Of a stretch of DNA of 64,000 nt, positions 35,735 to 44,562 are shown piece after piece. The DNA comes from an uncultured Bacilli bacterium (lineage in GTDB: Bacteria > Bacillota_I > Bacilli_A > RF39 > UBA660): assembly GCA_934141245.1 (NCBI GenBank), contig CAKPCB010000002.1, positions 133,600 through 197,599 on the forward strand. The letters are read 5' to 3'. The notes beneath the pieces were generated by a model. It saw nothing but the letters and a program-made list of their open reading frames with translations, was not told the DNA's origin and made no database searches. Positions within the stretch are counted from its first letter, which is position 1; each line of letters begins with the position of its first letter. A program made the position numbers and the translations under genes.

Positions 35735-36379
35735 ATGTTTGATGATAAAGAAAAAAATTGTAATAACAAAAAAATAAAATCAAAGTGCAATTTTTGCTAT
35801 GTTATAGGTCCGACCGGACCAACGGGAATTTCACCATCACTAAGCATTGGAACTGTTACAACAGGTGCTCCTGGCACTGAAGCAAGTGCATCAATTACTG
35901 GTAATTCTCCAGATTATGTACTAAACTTAACTATACCAGAAGGCCCAACAGGCCCAGCAAATTCTGGAGTATATGGACGTAAATATAGTACAGCTGGTGA
36001 TACTGTGGCATTAGAAACTAATATAGCTCAAAATCTTCCTTTAGGAAGTAATGGTCCAAGTAGTGGAATAACTACTGCTACACAAAATGCCTTAACTATT
36101 ACAGAAGATGGCACATATAAAGTTGATTATTATTTTTCAGGCAGTTCAAGTGTTAATAGTAACTTAACCGTCGAAGTAAAACAAGGGGCAGTGCCTATAG
36201 GCAGTTCAAGCATTGTGAAAAGTGTTACTGCAAATCAAATTAATGATTTTGTAGGAAGTACTATAAATTCATTTAATGCAGGTGATGAAATTAGTTTAAT
36301 AATAACTTCAAGTGCTGCTGCAACCATATCGCCAGGTTCTGGAACAAATACATACTTAAATATAGTTAAATTATCATAA
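35735..36379 (+). CDS. Collagen-like, BclA-type surface protein
   Basis: The 214-residue protein opens with a polar, lysine/asparagine/cysteine-rich leader with no signal peptide. Short collagen-like Gly-x-y runs follow (IGPTGPTGIS near residue 24, EGPTGPA near 69), separated by a segment around VTTGAPGTEASASITG typical of Bacillota collagen-like proteins. A C-terminal beta-sandwich (about 80-214) resembles the trimeric TNF-like domain of BclA. Such proteins coat spores. Lack of a signal peptide fits mother-cell assembly onto a spore. A GGAAGGGG ribosome site is present and the gene has its own terminator. Confidence 0.8.
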   Translation: MFDDKEKNCNNKKIKSKCNFCYVIGPTGPTGISPSLSIGTVTTGAPGTEASASITGNSPDYVLNLTIPEGPTGPANSGVYGRKYSTAGDTVALETNIAQNLPLGSNGPSSGITTATQNALTITEDGTYKVDYYFSGSSSVNSNLTVEVKQGAVPIGSSSIVKSVTANQINDFVGSTINSFNAGDEISLIITSSAAATISPGSGTNTYLNIVKLS

Positions 36380-36389
36380 CTACTATTAT

Positions 36390-36410
36390 GAGCACATTAG
36401 GTGCTCTTTT
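36390..36410 (+). terminator. Intrinsic terminator of the collagen-like gene
   Basis: GAGCAC (36390-36395) and GTGCTC (36401-36406) pair around a 5-base loop, followed by TTTT. Confidence 0.8.
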
Positions 36411-36580
36411 ATAATGCATATACAAAAAAATCACCTTAAGCAGTGATTAGTATCTCCAATATGGTGTACTACAGCCAAAATTCCGCTTAGATGATTTCTT
36501 AAATGGACTCATCATAGTAACATAAACATAATTGCTTTGTAGTTCATAGTCGTCATCATACTTTACATCAGCAAAGCTTT

Positions 36581-36985
36581 TTAATATGAAAAAACCATTA
36601 AATTTTTTTTGACATTAAAAGTAATAATAACTTTTGATGTTGCATCAACCTTATCTAAAGTAACTGTTAGAGTATGTGTATTAGTATTATATGAATGTTG
36701 TGATTCTGTGGCAGCTACATCATTAATTTTTACACTTCCTATTACAAACTCAACTAGATTTGTATCAATAACATCAGTTACAACAGGATTTTCATATGCT
36801 GTATCTGTCTGATTATCAAGTGTTACTGTATACATCAAATAGCCATCACTCCAGTTTTTCTTGTCAGCTTCATTTGTTAATGTAAGTCCATTAACAATAT
36901 TTACAACAGAAGTGTTTGAAGTAAGTGAGGTTGGTACATTATTATAGTTTCCAACCGAAGATACTGTATTAGATAATTCGTTCAT
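36581..36985 (-). CDS. DUF11-like surface repeat protein, frame-broken near its C-terminus
   Basis: The 134-residue frame has one DUF11-type beta domain: LMYTVTLDNQTDTAYENPVV, then TDVIDTNLVEFVIGSVKIND, then LTVTLDKV and VIITFNVKKN. It ends soon after an A8 run (minus strand of 36603-36610). Adding one A lets the frame continue as KKFNGFFILKSFADVKYDDD and on through a tyrosine-rich tail ending in CSTPYWRY at a TAA (36447-36449), which looks like genuine coding sequence. So the gene is either phase-variable, frameshifted, or mis-sequenced. No signal peptide is seen. It converges with the collagen-like gene, so a spore-surface role is possible. Confidence 0.65.
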   Translation of the reverse strand: MNELSNTVSSVGNYNNVPTSLTSNTSVVNIVNGLTLTNEADKKNWSDGYLMYTVTLDNQTDTAYENPVVTDVIDTNLVEFVIGSVKINDVAATESQHSYNTNTHTLTVTLDKVDATSKVIITFNVKKNLMVFSY

Positions 36986-37050
36986 AATTACCTACTACAA
37001 TAAGTATATGTGTTTTATAAAAAAGTGTTAAAATTATATATAATTTATTA

Positions 37051-37254
37051 TCATTTAATACTTAAACTATTTCTATATAAACTTAACATATGAGTTAATA
37101 AAAGTGTTATTATTGGGAAAATAACATTTACATATTTTAATAGTGATAAAATTGATAATATTATAGTTATACATCCAAAAACAATTATTAGTATTCTTAA
37201 TACTTTTCTATATTTATAGTTTTTATATTTATCTTCATTTGTAACGTTTTTCAT
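37051..37254 (-). CDS. Small two-helix membrane protein
   Basis: The 67-residue protein has a basic N-terminus (KYKNYKYRKVLR) and two hydrophobic helices (about residues 20-37 and 42-58) joined by a short turn. Function unknown. The ATG is seven bases after the stop of the 300-residue gene upstream, whose last bases supply a GGGGGAT ribosome site, so they form an operon. Confidence 0.55.
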   Translation of the reverse strand: MKNVTNEDKYKNYKYRKVLRILIIVFGCITIILSILSLLKYVNVIFPIITLLLTHMLSLYRNSLSIK

Positions 37255-37260
37255 AAATCG

Positions 37261-38163
37261 CTATCCCCCTAAAGTTAAAATTGTAACAACTATAATCACT
37301 ATAATAATTAATACTATAACAAATCCAATCATATTAGAATTTGCGTATGCTAAATTTGCTGAAAAAGTATATGGAGTATTATCATAACTTACTATTTTCC
37401 TGTTTTGATATGCTTTTTTTATATTATCAAAAATCAAATCTTGCTCCCTATTATCTATATTTATATAAAATCTTTTATTGCCTTTTACATATATATATCC
37501 AACTTTAAACATGTTAAATGAATGTATTTTCTTTGAGTCTTCAAATCTATTAACTAAATTTTCTAAATCATATTTTAAAACAACATTATTATTTTTATTT
37601 GAAATACAACTATTAACTATATCCATCATAATATTTATCTGATTTAAAATAACATTATCAACCATTTTAGATGGTAACAAATAAACTAATAAGGTGTGTT
37701 CTAAATTATTACCCTCATTTATTAATTCAAATCCAATATCGTCTTCTCTAGAATCATATATTTTATTCATTATATCATAACAGATATTCTTATATTCCTC
37801 ATTAAATCTTATCAAAATTCTTGGCATCTCTTCATCTTCAGATGTGAAATACTCTTTTATTATTTTATTATCTTTTTCTTCTTCGTGTAAATTGCTATAG
37901 TCACCATTATCGATAATATATTCATTATTATTAGAATCAGATATATTACTAATAAATTTTTTTTGAAATACATCATAAATTTTAACCATTGCTTCATAAA
38001 GATATGCATTTATGTCTTTATTCTTGTATAAATAATTTAATATATCCATGTCTTCTTTATCATATACATCTCTATCTTTAATATCATTAACTATCAATGT
38101 TAATTCTCTATATTTCTTTTCATTCAATAAATTTTTAACAGATTGCAAATTATAACTCTTCAT
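37261..38163 (-). CDS. Unrecognised tail-anchored protein, 300 aa
   Basis: I do not recognise this protein. Residues 1-270 are soluble and charged, with an acidic stretch near 85-105 (EEEKDNKIIKEYFTSEDEEM). The last 22 residues are a strongly hydrophobic helix (MIGFVIVLIIIVIIVVTI), so it is probably inserted by its C-terminus with the bulk in the cytoplasm. It lies between two other membrane-protein genes downstream of a sporulation-type sigma factor gene; a sporulation link is a guess from position only. Confidence 0.65.
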   Translation of the reverse strand: MKSYNLQSVKNLLNEKKYRELTLIVNDIKDRDVYDKEDMDILNYLYKNKDINAYLYEAMVKIYDVFQKKFISNISDSNNNEYIIDNGDYSNLHEEEKDNKIIKEYFTSEDEEMPRILIRFNEEYKNICYDIMNKIYDSREDDIGFELINEGNNLEHTLLVYLLPSKMVDNVILNQINIMMDIVNSCISNKNNNVVLKYDLENLVNRFEDSKKIHSFNMFKVGYIYVKGNKRFYINIDNREQDLIFDNIKKAYQNRKIVSYDNTPYTFSANLAYANSNMIGFVIVLIIIVIIVVTILTLGG

Positions 38164-38190
38164 AACACAACACCAAAAAAAGGGAATAGA

Positions 38191-38988
38191 TTAATAAGGC
38201 ATTTCAAGGTTTGAAACTACCCATCTATTTCCTTCCCTAACTAATGTAAATTTATTATCATTATATGAATAATTACAATTACTTGAGCAGTTCAACTTAC
38301 CATACTTACTTTTTACCATATAAACAATTTTATCTGAAGTTTTTTCTTCTACTTTATAAGAATCAAAACCAATATATTCATTGTTTTTATCTATCCAAAT
38401 TGGTTTAATGTATAAGTACCCATCTTTTTCAATAAAGTTATCACCGATCAATTCACTTATATAATCCTTACTTATATAAGGTAAAAATTTATCATATACA
38501 TCCTTTAATGATTTAAACTCATCACTACAAACTTTTACATATATATCATTATTATATGTAGTTTGACCATTTTCACAAACATTTAACCACGTAGTTCCAA
38601 AAGCTATAGAATCAGATAAAAGATTTAATGCATTAAAATATTTACTATTAAATAACTTATCAGTATCAATATTTTTAGTATCAATTATTTCTGCATTAAA
38701 ACCACTCCCACCTATTTTAATGTTATTTGTAAAAATAGGTAAAGTGCTTAATTTTAATGACCAAATTCCACCTGCTACAATAAATATAATCAAGGCTAAA
38801 ATAGATATAAATAAAATTATTATACCTGCATTTGTAGCAGTTTTTGAATCAAATGCTTTTGCTTCAGCTTCCACTTTTTTCATTTTAGTTACTTTAGGTT
38901 TTGAATTTCTTTTTGTAGTAGTCTTTGCAGTAGTTTTAGTTTTTGTATTTTTATTGGTCATAGTTTTAGTAGTTTTCTTATTATCCAT
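38191..38988 (-). CDS. Single-span membrane protein with Lys/Thr-rich cytoplasmic tail
   Basis: I use the ATG at 38986-38988, since the GGAG ribosome site lies just upstream and inside any longer frame. The 265-residue protein has about 50 Lys/Thr residues in tandem-like runs (TMTNKNTKTKTTAKTTTKRN), a membrane helix (about residues 58-80), and an extracytoplasmic domain of about 180 residues with paired cysteines (LNVCENG/VKVCSDE, LNCSSNCNY). Function unknown; the external domain looks like an NTF2-like or DUF-type fold. It is the next gene after the sigma factor on the same strand. Confidence 0.65.
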   Translation of the reverse strand: MDNKKTTKTMTNKNTKTKTTAKTTTKRNSKPKVTKMKKVEAEAKAFDSKTATNAGIIILFISILALIIFIVAGGIWSLKLSTLPIFTNNIKIGGSGFNAEIIDTKNIDTDKLFNSKYFNALNLLSDSIAFGTTWLNVCENGQTTYNNDIYVKVCSDEFKSLKDVYDKFLPYISKDYISELIGDNFIEKDGYLYIKPIWIDKNNEYIGFDSYKVEEKTSDKIVYMVKSKYGKLNCSSNCNYSYNDNKFTLVREGNRWVVSNLEMPY

Positions 38989-39061
38989 ATTATCGAACTC
39001 CAATCTATAATAAAATAATAACATATTTTTTATATTTTGAATAGTTTTTTTATAACAATTA

Positions 39062-39793
39062 TTACTTTAATACTAGTTCTTTTTGAAAACTTTTTTTATT
39101 ATTTTCTGTAACACGTGGTCTTTCATGAAGTTCAATAACTCCTTGTTCCTCTAATTCACTTCCAAGCTTCTTTACTATTTTTGTTATCAAACCACACACA
39201 TAAGACTGAGCTATATTCAATTCATCTGCTATTTCTTTTTGAGTATATATATGTTCATCATAAAATCCAAAACGTAACATTATTATTTCTTTATCTCTAT
39301 CAGGAAGTTCAGCAATAAGACCTCTAATTATCCTATAAGTTTCAATTCTTTCGAGTTCCTCAACAAAATTAACACTATCATCAATTAGTGTATCAATCAA
39401 TCTTTTTTCACTACCATCTTTACCATAAAATACGACGTCATCCAAGCTATCAATAATTTGATAGTCTTTAATAGTTCTTAAAAATATTAGTATTTCATTA
39501 TCTATACACTTTACGGCATAAGATGAAAATCTAAAGTTTTTTTCTACATCGTAAGTGTTAATAGCTTTTATTAATCCAATTTTACCTATCGATATTAAAT
39601 CATTCTTATCATAATCAATCCTACCAAATCTTCTAAACACTTGACGTAAAACCAATCGAAGATTATGCATTACTAACCTTTCTTCAGCTTCTTTTGAACC
39701 ATTTTTAGCAGCTCTTATTAGTCTATTTAATTCATCTTTTTCTAATGGTTCATATGTTGTATATTGAGCTACAATTTGTTTGTTAATAGTCAT
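39062..39793 (-). CDS. Sporulation-type RNA polymerase sigma factor (SigE/SigK group)
   Basis: The 243-residue sigma-70 factor has region 2 (VMHNLRLVLRQVFRRFG, NDLISIGKIGLIKAINTY, SSYAVKCIDNEILIFLRTI) and region 4 (YTQKEIADELNIAQSYVCGL). The NEILIFLRTIK segment is closer to SigK/SigE than to SigF/SigG of Bacillus, and no pro-sequence is obvious. It could be the late mother-cell factor SigK or a lineage-specific SigG. It has a well-spaced terminatorless end facing membrane-protein genes that may be part of its unit. Confidence 0.8.
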   Translation of the reverse strand: MTINKQIVAQYTTYEPLEKDELNRLIRAAKNGSKEAEERLVMHNLRLVLRQVFRRFGRIDYDKNDLISIGKIGLIKAINTYDVEKNFRFSSYAVKCIDNEILIFLRTIKDYQIIDSLDDVVFYGKDGSEKRLIDTLIDDSVNFVEELERIETYRIIRGLIAELPDRDKEIIMLRFGFYDEHIYTQKEIADELNIAQSYVCGLITKIVKKLGSELEEQGVIELHERPRVTENNKKSFQKELVLK

Positions 39794-39928
39794 ATCTATC
39801 CCCCATCAATATTTTTTATACAACGAAACATATCACAACATGTTTTAATACCCATAATTAATTATATGCATCAATTTGTCGCTTATTATATCACTTTTAG
39901 TCGGAATAGTAAATATTTTTCAAAAAAA

Positions 39929-39948
39929 AGAACCCAAACTAGGATTCT
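39929..39948 (-). terminator. Intrinsic terminator of the rimP-rbfA operon
   Basis: On the minus strand AGAATCC and GGGTTCT pair (one T-G wobble) around six bases, with T8 following. The stem overlaps the rbfA stop codon (39947-39949). Confidence 0.75.
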
Positions 39949-40288
39949 ATTCTTCTGTTTTTATTTTTTCAATTACCTTTTCTATTCTGTTACCATATTC
40001 AATAGATTCATCAAATACAAAAGTCAATTCTGGGGTATGTCTTATCTCTACTCTTTTACTAAGCTCACCCCTTATAAAAGATTTAGCATGATTTAAGGAT
40101 TTTAAAATTTCATCTTTTTTAGAGCTTTCTAAAACAGTAAAATATACTTTAGCAAAACTCAAATCATTTGTTATGTCACAACCTGTGATAGTAACAAATT
40201 TTATATTTTCATCTTTTACTTCTTCCATTAATATATAGCTTATTTCTTTAACAAATGAACTTTCTAAACGTTCTATTTTTACACTCAT
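39947..40288 (-). CDS. rbfA: Ribosome-binding factor A
   Basis: The 113-residue KH-fold protein has the RbfA core: KEISYILMEEVKD, FVTITGCDITNDLSFAKVYF near residue 32, and KSFIRGELSKRVEIRHTPEL near residue 70. It matures the 5' end of 16S rRNA in the 30S subunit. I start at the ATG 40286-40288, spaced six bases from GGTG; three further codons upstream contain that site. It is the last gene of the operon and follows infB directly, as in most Bacillota. Confidence 0.93.
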   Translation of the reverse strand: MSVKIERLESSFVKEISYILMEEVKDENIKFVTITGCDITNDLSFAKVYFTVLESSKKDEILKSLNHAKSFIRGELSKRVEIRHTPELTFVFDESIEYGNRIEKVIEKIKTEE

Positions 40289-40297
40289 GCTGCTCAC

Positions 40298-42427
40298 CTA
40301 TCTCTTAATTTCGTTCAAGTCATAAGTTTCAATAATGTCATTTTCTTTTATGTCTTGATAATTCTCTAATGTAATACCACAATCCATATCTTTTTTTACT
40401 TCTTTAACTTGATCTTTTTCTCTTTGTACAGACTTTATTTTACCAGTATATAAGACAACACCATCTCTTATTACTCTAGCATTACTTCCGTTTTTTATAA
40501 CACCATCTGTAACGTGTGAGCCTGCAATGTTACCAATTTTAGAAAACTTAAATATTTGTCTTATTTCTGCATGTCCAGTTATTACTTCTTCATATACTGG
40601 TTCAAGCATTCCCTTCATTGAGTTTTCTATATCTTCTATCATTTTATAAATTATGTCATAAAGCTTTATATCAACATTATTATCCTTGGCAAAATCCATA
40701 GTTTTAGCACTTGGTCTAACATTAAATCCAACTATAATTGCATTAGAAGCACTTGCTAGAACAATATCACTTTCTGTAATTGTTCCTACACCGCCTCTTA
40801 TAACATTAACCTTAACACCTTCAACATCTATTTTAGCTAAGCTCTGCTTTATTGCTTCTAAGCTACCATTAACATCGGTTTTTAATACAACAGCTATTTC
40901 TTTTGCACCTGCTTGAATTGCACCAAATAAATCATCTAATGTCATTCCATTTCTATTTGTAGCTTCTTCTCTTACTCTGTTTTTTCTTTGTTCAGCTATT
41001 GATTTTGCTTGTTTCTCCGTCTCAAATGCCATAAACTTATCACCAGCAGAAGGTGTCTCATTTAATCCAGTAATTTCTACAGGCATAGATGGTAATGCCT
41101 CAACTATATCTATTCCTTTATCATTTTTTAATGTTCTAACTTTTCCATAAGATGTACCAACTACTATTGGATCTCCTAGTCTTAAAGTACCATTTTGAAC
41201 TAAAAGTGATGCTACTGCTCCAACTTGTTTATCAAGTCTTGCTTCAATTACTGTACCTACTGCATATCTAGAAGGATTTGCTTTCAATTCATTCATTTCA
41301 CTTACTAATAATATATTTTCAAGTAATGAATCAATACCCTCACCTGTTTTAGCAGATATTCTATTAACTAAAATGTCTCCGCCCCATTCTTCAGGAGTTA
41401 AACCATACTCAACAAGTTCAGTTAATACTCTATCAACATTAGCATCAGGTAAATCAATTTTATTTACTGCAACTATTATAGGTACTTTAGCTGCTTTTGC
41501 ATGATCAATTGCTTCTTTAGTTTGTGGCATAACGCCATCATTAGCTGCAACTATTATAATAACTATATCTGTTACACTAGCACCTCTTGCTCTCATTTCA
41601 GTAAAAGCCTCATGCCCAGGTGTATCAATAAATGTTATCTTTTTACCATTCAATTCAACTTGATAAGCACCTATTGCTTGTGTTATTCCACCAGCTTCTC
41701 CACTTACAACATCTGTCTGTCTTATGGCATCTAAAAGTGAAGTTTTTCCATGATCTACATGTCCCATAATTGTAACAACAGGTGGACGTTCTACTAAATC
41801 TTCTTCATTTTCTACTAAATCAAACTTTTCAAAATTACTTATATCTACATTCTCTTCATTTTTTAAAGTTTTTTCATAGTCAATTACTAATAGCTCAGCA
41901 ATATCATAGCTAAGTGAGTAATTTACATTAGCCATTATTCCTAATTTCATTAATTTTTTAATCAAATCAAGAGAATTAACATTTAATTCGTTTGCCAAAT
42001 CAGTAACAGTCATATTTGATTTATATACCACTACATTATTGTCTTTTTCTTCATTTGATTTAAGTTTTTCTTTATGCTTATACATTTCTTTTCTCATAGA
42101 TTTGAAACTATTTTTACTATTTTCAATTCTATCCGCTTTAGACTTTAATTTTTCTTTATGTCTATGACTGTCAATATCGATTTTTTCATCACTAATTATC
42201 TTTTCTACTTTTTCATCTAGTTCATCATCATATTGATAATCATCCATTTCTGACTCATCTTGATAATTTTCTTCATCTGATTGAATTTCATTATCAAGTA
42301 ATGTTATATCATCATCACTAAGTAATGAATTCTCATCTTCATATTTTATGTCGAGTTTTAAACATAATTTTTTAATCTCATCTAAAGACTTATTTACGTC
42401 GTTAGCATACTCTAATAAACTCATCAT
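40298..42427 (-). CDS. infB: Translation initiation factor IF-2
   Basis: The 709-residue GTPase has a charged acidic N-terminal region (about 1-140), an IF2-N domain (VTDLANELNVNSLDLIKKLM), then the G domain with GHVDHGKTSLLDAIRQ near residue 222, DTPGHEAFTEMRARG, and NKIDLPDANVDR, followed by IF2 domains II-IV. It positions initiator tRNA on the 30S subunit and drives subunit joining. It starts at ATGATG after AGAGGTG, and follows a dCMP deaminase gene rather than the usual ylxQ. Confidence 0.97.
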   Translation of the reverse strand: MMSLLEYANDVNKSLDEIKKLCLKLDIKYEDENSLLSDDDITLLDNEIQSDEENYQDESEMDDYQYDDELDEKVEKIISDEKIDIDSHRHKEKLKSKADRIENSKNSFKSMRKEMYKHKEKLKSNEEKDNNVVVYKSNMTVTDLANELNVNSLDLIKKLMKLGIMANVNYSLSYDIAELLVIDYEKTLKNEENVDISNFEKFDLVENEEDLVERPPVVTIMGHVDHGKTSLLDAIRQTDVVSGEAGGITQAIGAYQVELNGKKITFIDTPGHEAFTEMRARGASVTDIVIIIVAANDGVMPQTKEAIDHAKAAKVPIIVAVNKIDLPDANVDRVLTELVEYGLTPEEWGGDILVNRISAKTGEGIDSLLENILLVSEMNELKANPSRYAVGTVIEARLDKQVGAVASLLVQNGTLRLGDPIVVGTSYGKVRTLKNDKGIDIVEALPSMPVEITGLNETPSAGDKFMAFETEKQAKSIAEQRKNRVREEATNRNGMTLDDLFGAIQAGAKEIAVVLKTDVNGSLEAIKQSLAKIDVEGVKVNVIRGGVGTITESDIVLASASNAIIVGFNVRPSAKTMDFAKDNNVDIKLYDIIYKMIEDIENSMKGMLEPVYEEVITGHAEIRQIFKFSKIGNIAGSHVTDGVIKNGSNARVIRDGVVLYTGKIKSVQREKDQVKEVKKDMDCGITLENYQDIKENDIIETYDLNEIKR

Positions 42428-42452
42428 AATTAAAGCACCTCTTTTCTTTATT

Positions 42453-42932
42453 TTATAAGTTTAGTTCTATTTTTATGTTTTCTGGTTTATATTGTCTATA
42501 TTTTACACCACAAACATCCAACATTTTCTTAGAAGCAATATTTGAATCAGTACCACTATATTTATCTGATAAATAAACAATTTCTTTTATTCCGGACTGA
42601 ATAATTGCTTTTGTACATTCATTACATGGAAATAAGGTTACATATAATGTGGAATTTTTAACAGATGCTGTAGAATTTAAAACTGCATTTAATTCAGAAT
42701 GACATACATATGCATATTTTGTGTCCAAAAAGTTTCCTTCTCTTTCCCAATGCATATTCTTATCATCATCAAAACCTGTTGGAGCTCCATTATAACCAAG
42801 TGAAATTATTCTCTTATACTCATTAACAATACATGCTCCAACTTGTGTTGATGGATCTTTACTTCTCTTACTAGATAATATTGCAACACCCATAAAGTAA
42901 CTATCCCAACTTATATAATCTAATCTTTTCAT
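42453..42932 (-). CDS. dCMP deaminase (ComEB type)
   Basis: The 159-residue zinc deaminase has the signature CHSELNAVLNS (zinc histidine and catalytic glutamate) near residue 78 and LFPCNECTKAIIQSG (zinc cysteines) near residue 102, plus the family opening SWDSYFMGVAILSSKRSKDP. It makes dUMP from dCMP for thymidylate synthesis, probably with dCTP activation through GAPTGFDD. Finding it between ylxR and infB is unusual, as that slot normally holds the L7Ae-like ylxQ. It is co-directional, 10 bases after ylxR. Confidence 0.93.
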   Translation of the reverse strand: MKRLDYISWDSYFMGVAILSSKRSKDPSTQVGACIVNEYKRIISLGYNGAPTGFDDDKNMHWEREGNFLDTKYAYVCHSELNAVLNSTASVKNSTLYVTLFPCNECTKAIIQSGIKEIVYLSDKYSGTDSNIASKKMLDVCGVKYRQYKPENIKIELNL

Positions 42933-42942
42933 AAATACCTCA

Positions 42943-43200
42943 CTAAATCATTTTCTTTAATTCTTCAAAAATTTCATCAGGTACATCAACTTCTAAATGT
43001 CTATTTAGAATCTTAGATTTTTGTGCTTTATTAAAAACTTCCATATCCATCTTTAAGTAAGCACCTCTACCATTAGCTTTTCCAGTAGAATCAATTATTA
43101 CATTTCCTTCTGGAGTTCTAACTATTCTTATTAATTCTCTTTTTGGTAACTTTTCTTTTGTAACAATACAAGTTCTAAGTGGAATTTTCTTTGGTTTCAT
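42943..43200 (-). CDS. ylxR: YlxR family RNA-binding protein (RnpM)
   Basis: The 85-residue protein has the YlxR (DUF448) signature PLRTCIVTKEKLPKRELIRI followed by VIIDSTGKANGRGAYLK. In Bacillus this protein, renamed RnpM, binds and modulates RNase P RNA. It lies 10 bases downstream of nusA with an AGGAGG ribosome site, its classical place in the nusA-infB operon. Length is normal. Confidence 0.92.
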   Translation of the reverse strand: MKPKKIPLRTCIVTKEKLPKRELIRIVRTPEGNVIIDSTGKANGRGAYLKMDMEVFNKAQKSKILNRHLEVDVPDEIFEELKKMI

Positions 43201-43210
43201 AAAAACCTCC

Positions 43211-44302
43211 TTAATCTTTAAAATTGATACCCATTTCTCTAGCTTGTTCTAAATTTTTTATATCTATTTTATAATGAGTCAATTTAGATGCAAGTCTTGC
43301 ATTAAGCCCTTTTTTGCCAATTGCCAAAGAGAAATTATCATCATCTGCAACTACTATTGCTTCTTGTTTCTTTGGATCTGTTATTATAACATGTAGATTC
43401 TTAGCTGGTGAAAGTGCATTTGCAATAAATACAGCTGGATCTTTATCGTATTTAACTATGTCTATTTTTTCACCATGAACCTCTGTTAATATTTTTGCAA
43501 TTCTATTACCTTTTTCACCAATGCATGCTCCAATAGGATCTATATTTGCGTACTCAGAATATACTGCAACTTTACTTCTGTTTCCGGCCTCACGTGCTAC
43601 ACTGTATAAAAGTACTGTTCCATCTGATAATTCAGGTATTTCAAGTTCAAATAATCTTTTAAGAAATCCATAATGATTTCTAGATAATAGTATAAATAAT
43701 CCTTTACCACTATTATCAACTTTTGTGATATAAACTTTAAGTGGTTTTTCCATCTCGATTTTTTCACCTGGAATGCATTCTTTTTTAGGTAAAATACCAT
43801 TTGTTCTTCCAAGATTAATAAAATAATTATCTACATCTTCTAGTTCAACTGTACCTACAACAAGTTCATCTTGCTTGCCACCAAATTCATCCATTATAGC
43901 ATTTCTTTCGGCTTCTCTCATTTTTTGAATTATTACTTGTTTAGCTGTTGATGCTGCAACTCTTCCAAAATCCTTTGGTGTTACTTCAGTATCTATTGTA
44001 TCACCAACATTAAGTGTTTTGTTAATTTTTCTTGCATCAGTTAAACTAATTTCAGTATCTAGGTCTATATCTTCTCCATCTTCTTTTTCATCCGGAACAA
44101 CAGTAAGATATGAGTATACTTTTATGTCTCCCGTTTTTCTATCAATGAAAATTTTTGAATTTGTTAAAGAATCAAAATTTTTCTTGTATGCTGTTGCAAG
44201 TGCAAGTTCCATTGCTTCAAAAACAAGTTCTCTATCAATATTTTTTTCTTTAACTATATTATCTACTGCTTTTATGAATTCTTTACTATTCACCTTTATC
44301 AT
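43211..44302 (-). CDS. nusA: Transcription termination/antitermination protein NusA
   Basis: The 363-residue protein has the NusA N-terminal polymerase-binding domain (ELVFEAMELALATAYKKN), an S1 domain (about 130-200), and two KH domains with IGACIGEKGNRIAKILTEVH and SLAIGKKGLNARLASKLTHY. It binds elongating RNA polymerase and controls pausing and termination. It is the short Gram-positive form without extra C-terminal repeats. Its start overlaps the end of rimP by 17 bases, so translation is coupled. Confidence 0.96.
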   Translation of the reverse strand: MIKVNSKEFIKAVDNIVKEKNIDRELVFEAMELALATAYKKNFDSLTNSKIFIDRKTGDIKVYSYLTVVPDEKEDGEDIDLDTEISLTDARKINKTLNVGDTIDTEVTPKDFGRVAASTAKQVIIQKMREAERNAIMDEFGGKQDELVVGTVELEDVDNYFINLGRTNGILPKKECIPGEKIEMEKPLKVYITKVDNSGKGLFILLSRNHYGFLKRLFELEIPELSDGTVLLYSVAREAGNRSKVAVYSEYANIDPIGACIGEKGNRIAKILTEVHGEKIDIVKYDKDPAVFIANALSPAKNLHVIITDPKKQEAIVVADDDNFSLAIGKKGLNARLASKLTHYKIDIKNLEQAREMGINFKD

Positions 44303-44543
44303 CTCCCTTACTTTTAGCGTAAATATCTAATATATATGGCTCATCCATCAAATCAATTTTATCTATTAATGGATTAATTATTCTAGTTGCCATAACTACA
44401 GTATTAATTGGAATAATTTTATTAGAATCTAAGACTATATGTACGTAATTATTAGTCCCCTCTTTATCAGAATAAACATCATCAATCCAAACATCTAGTT
44501 TTTCTAATTTCTCACCAACAACGTTAATTATTTGTTCTTTCAA
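44286..44543 (-). CDS. rimP: Short RimP-like protein (N-terminal domain only), TTG start
   Basis: RimP helps assemble the 30S subunit and normally has about 150 residues in two domains. This protein has 85: KLDVWIDDVYSDKEGTNNYV, then IVLDSNKIIPINTVVMATRI, then DEPYILDIYAKSKGDDKGE, matching only the N-terminal alpha/beta domain up to the point where the SH3-like second domain should begin. I set the start at TTG (44541-44543), seven bases after AAGGAG; longer frames contain that site. Placement first in the nusA operon, behind a leader hairpin, supports the identity. Its 3' end overlaps nusA. Confidence 0.75.
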   Translation of the reverse strand: MKEQIINVVGEKLEKLDVWIDDVYSDKEGTNNYVHIVLDSNKIIPINTVVMATRIINPLIDKIDLMDEPYILDIYAKSKGDDKGE

Positions 44544-44562
44544 ACTATCACTCCTTAAATTT

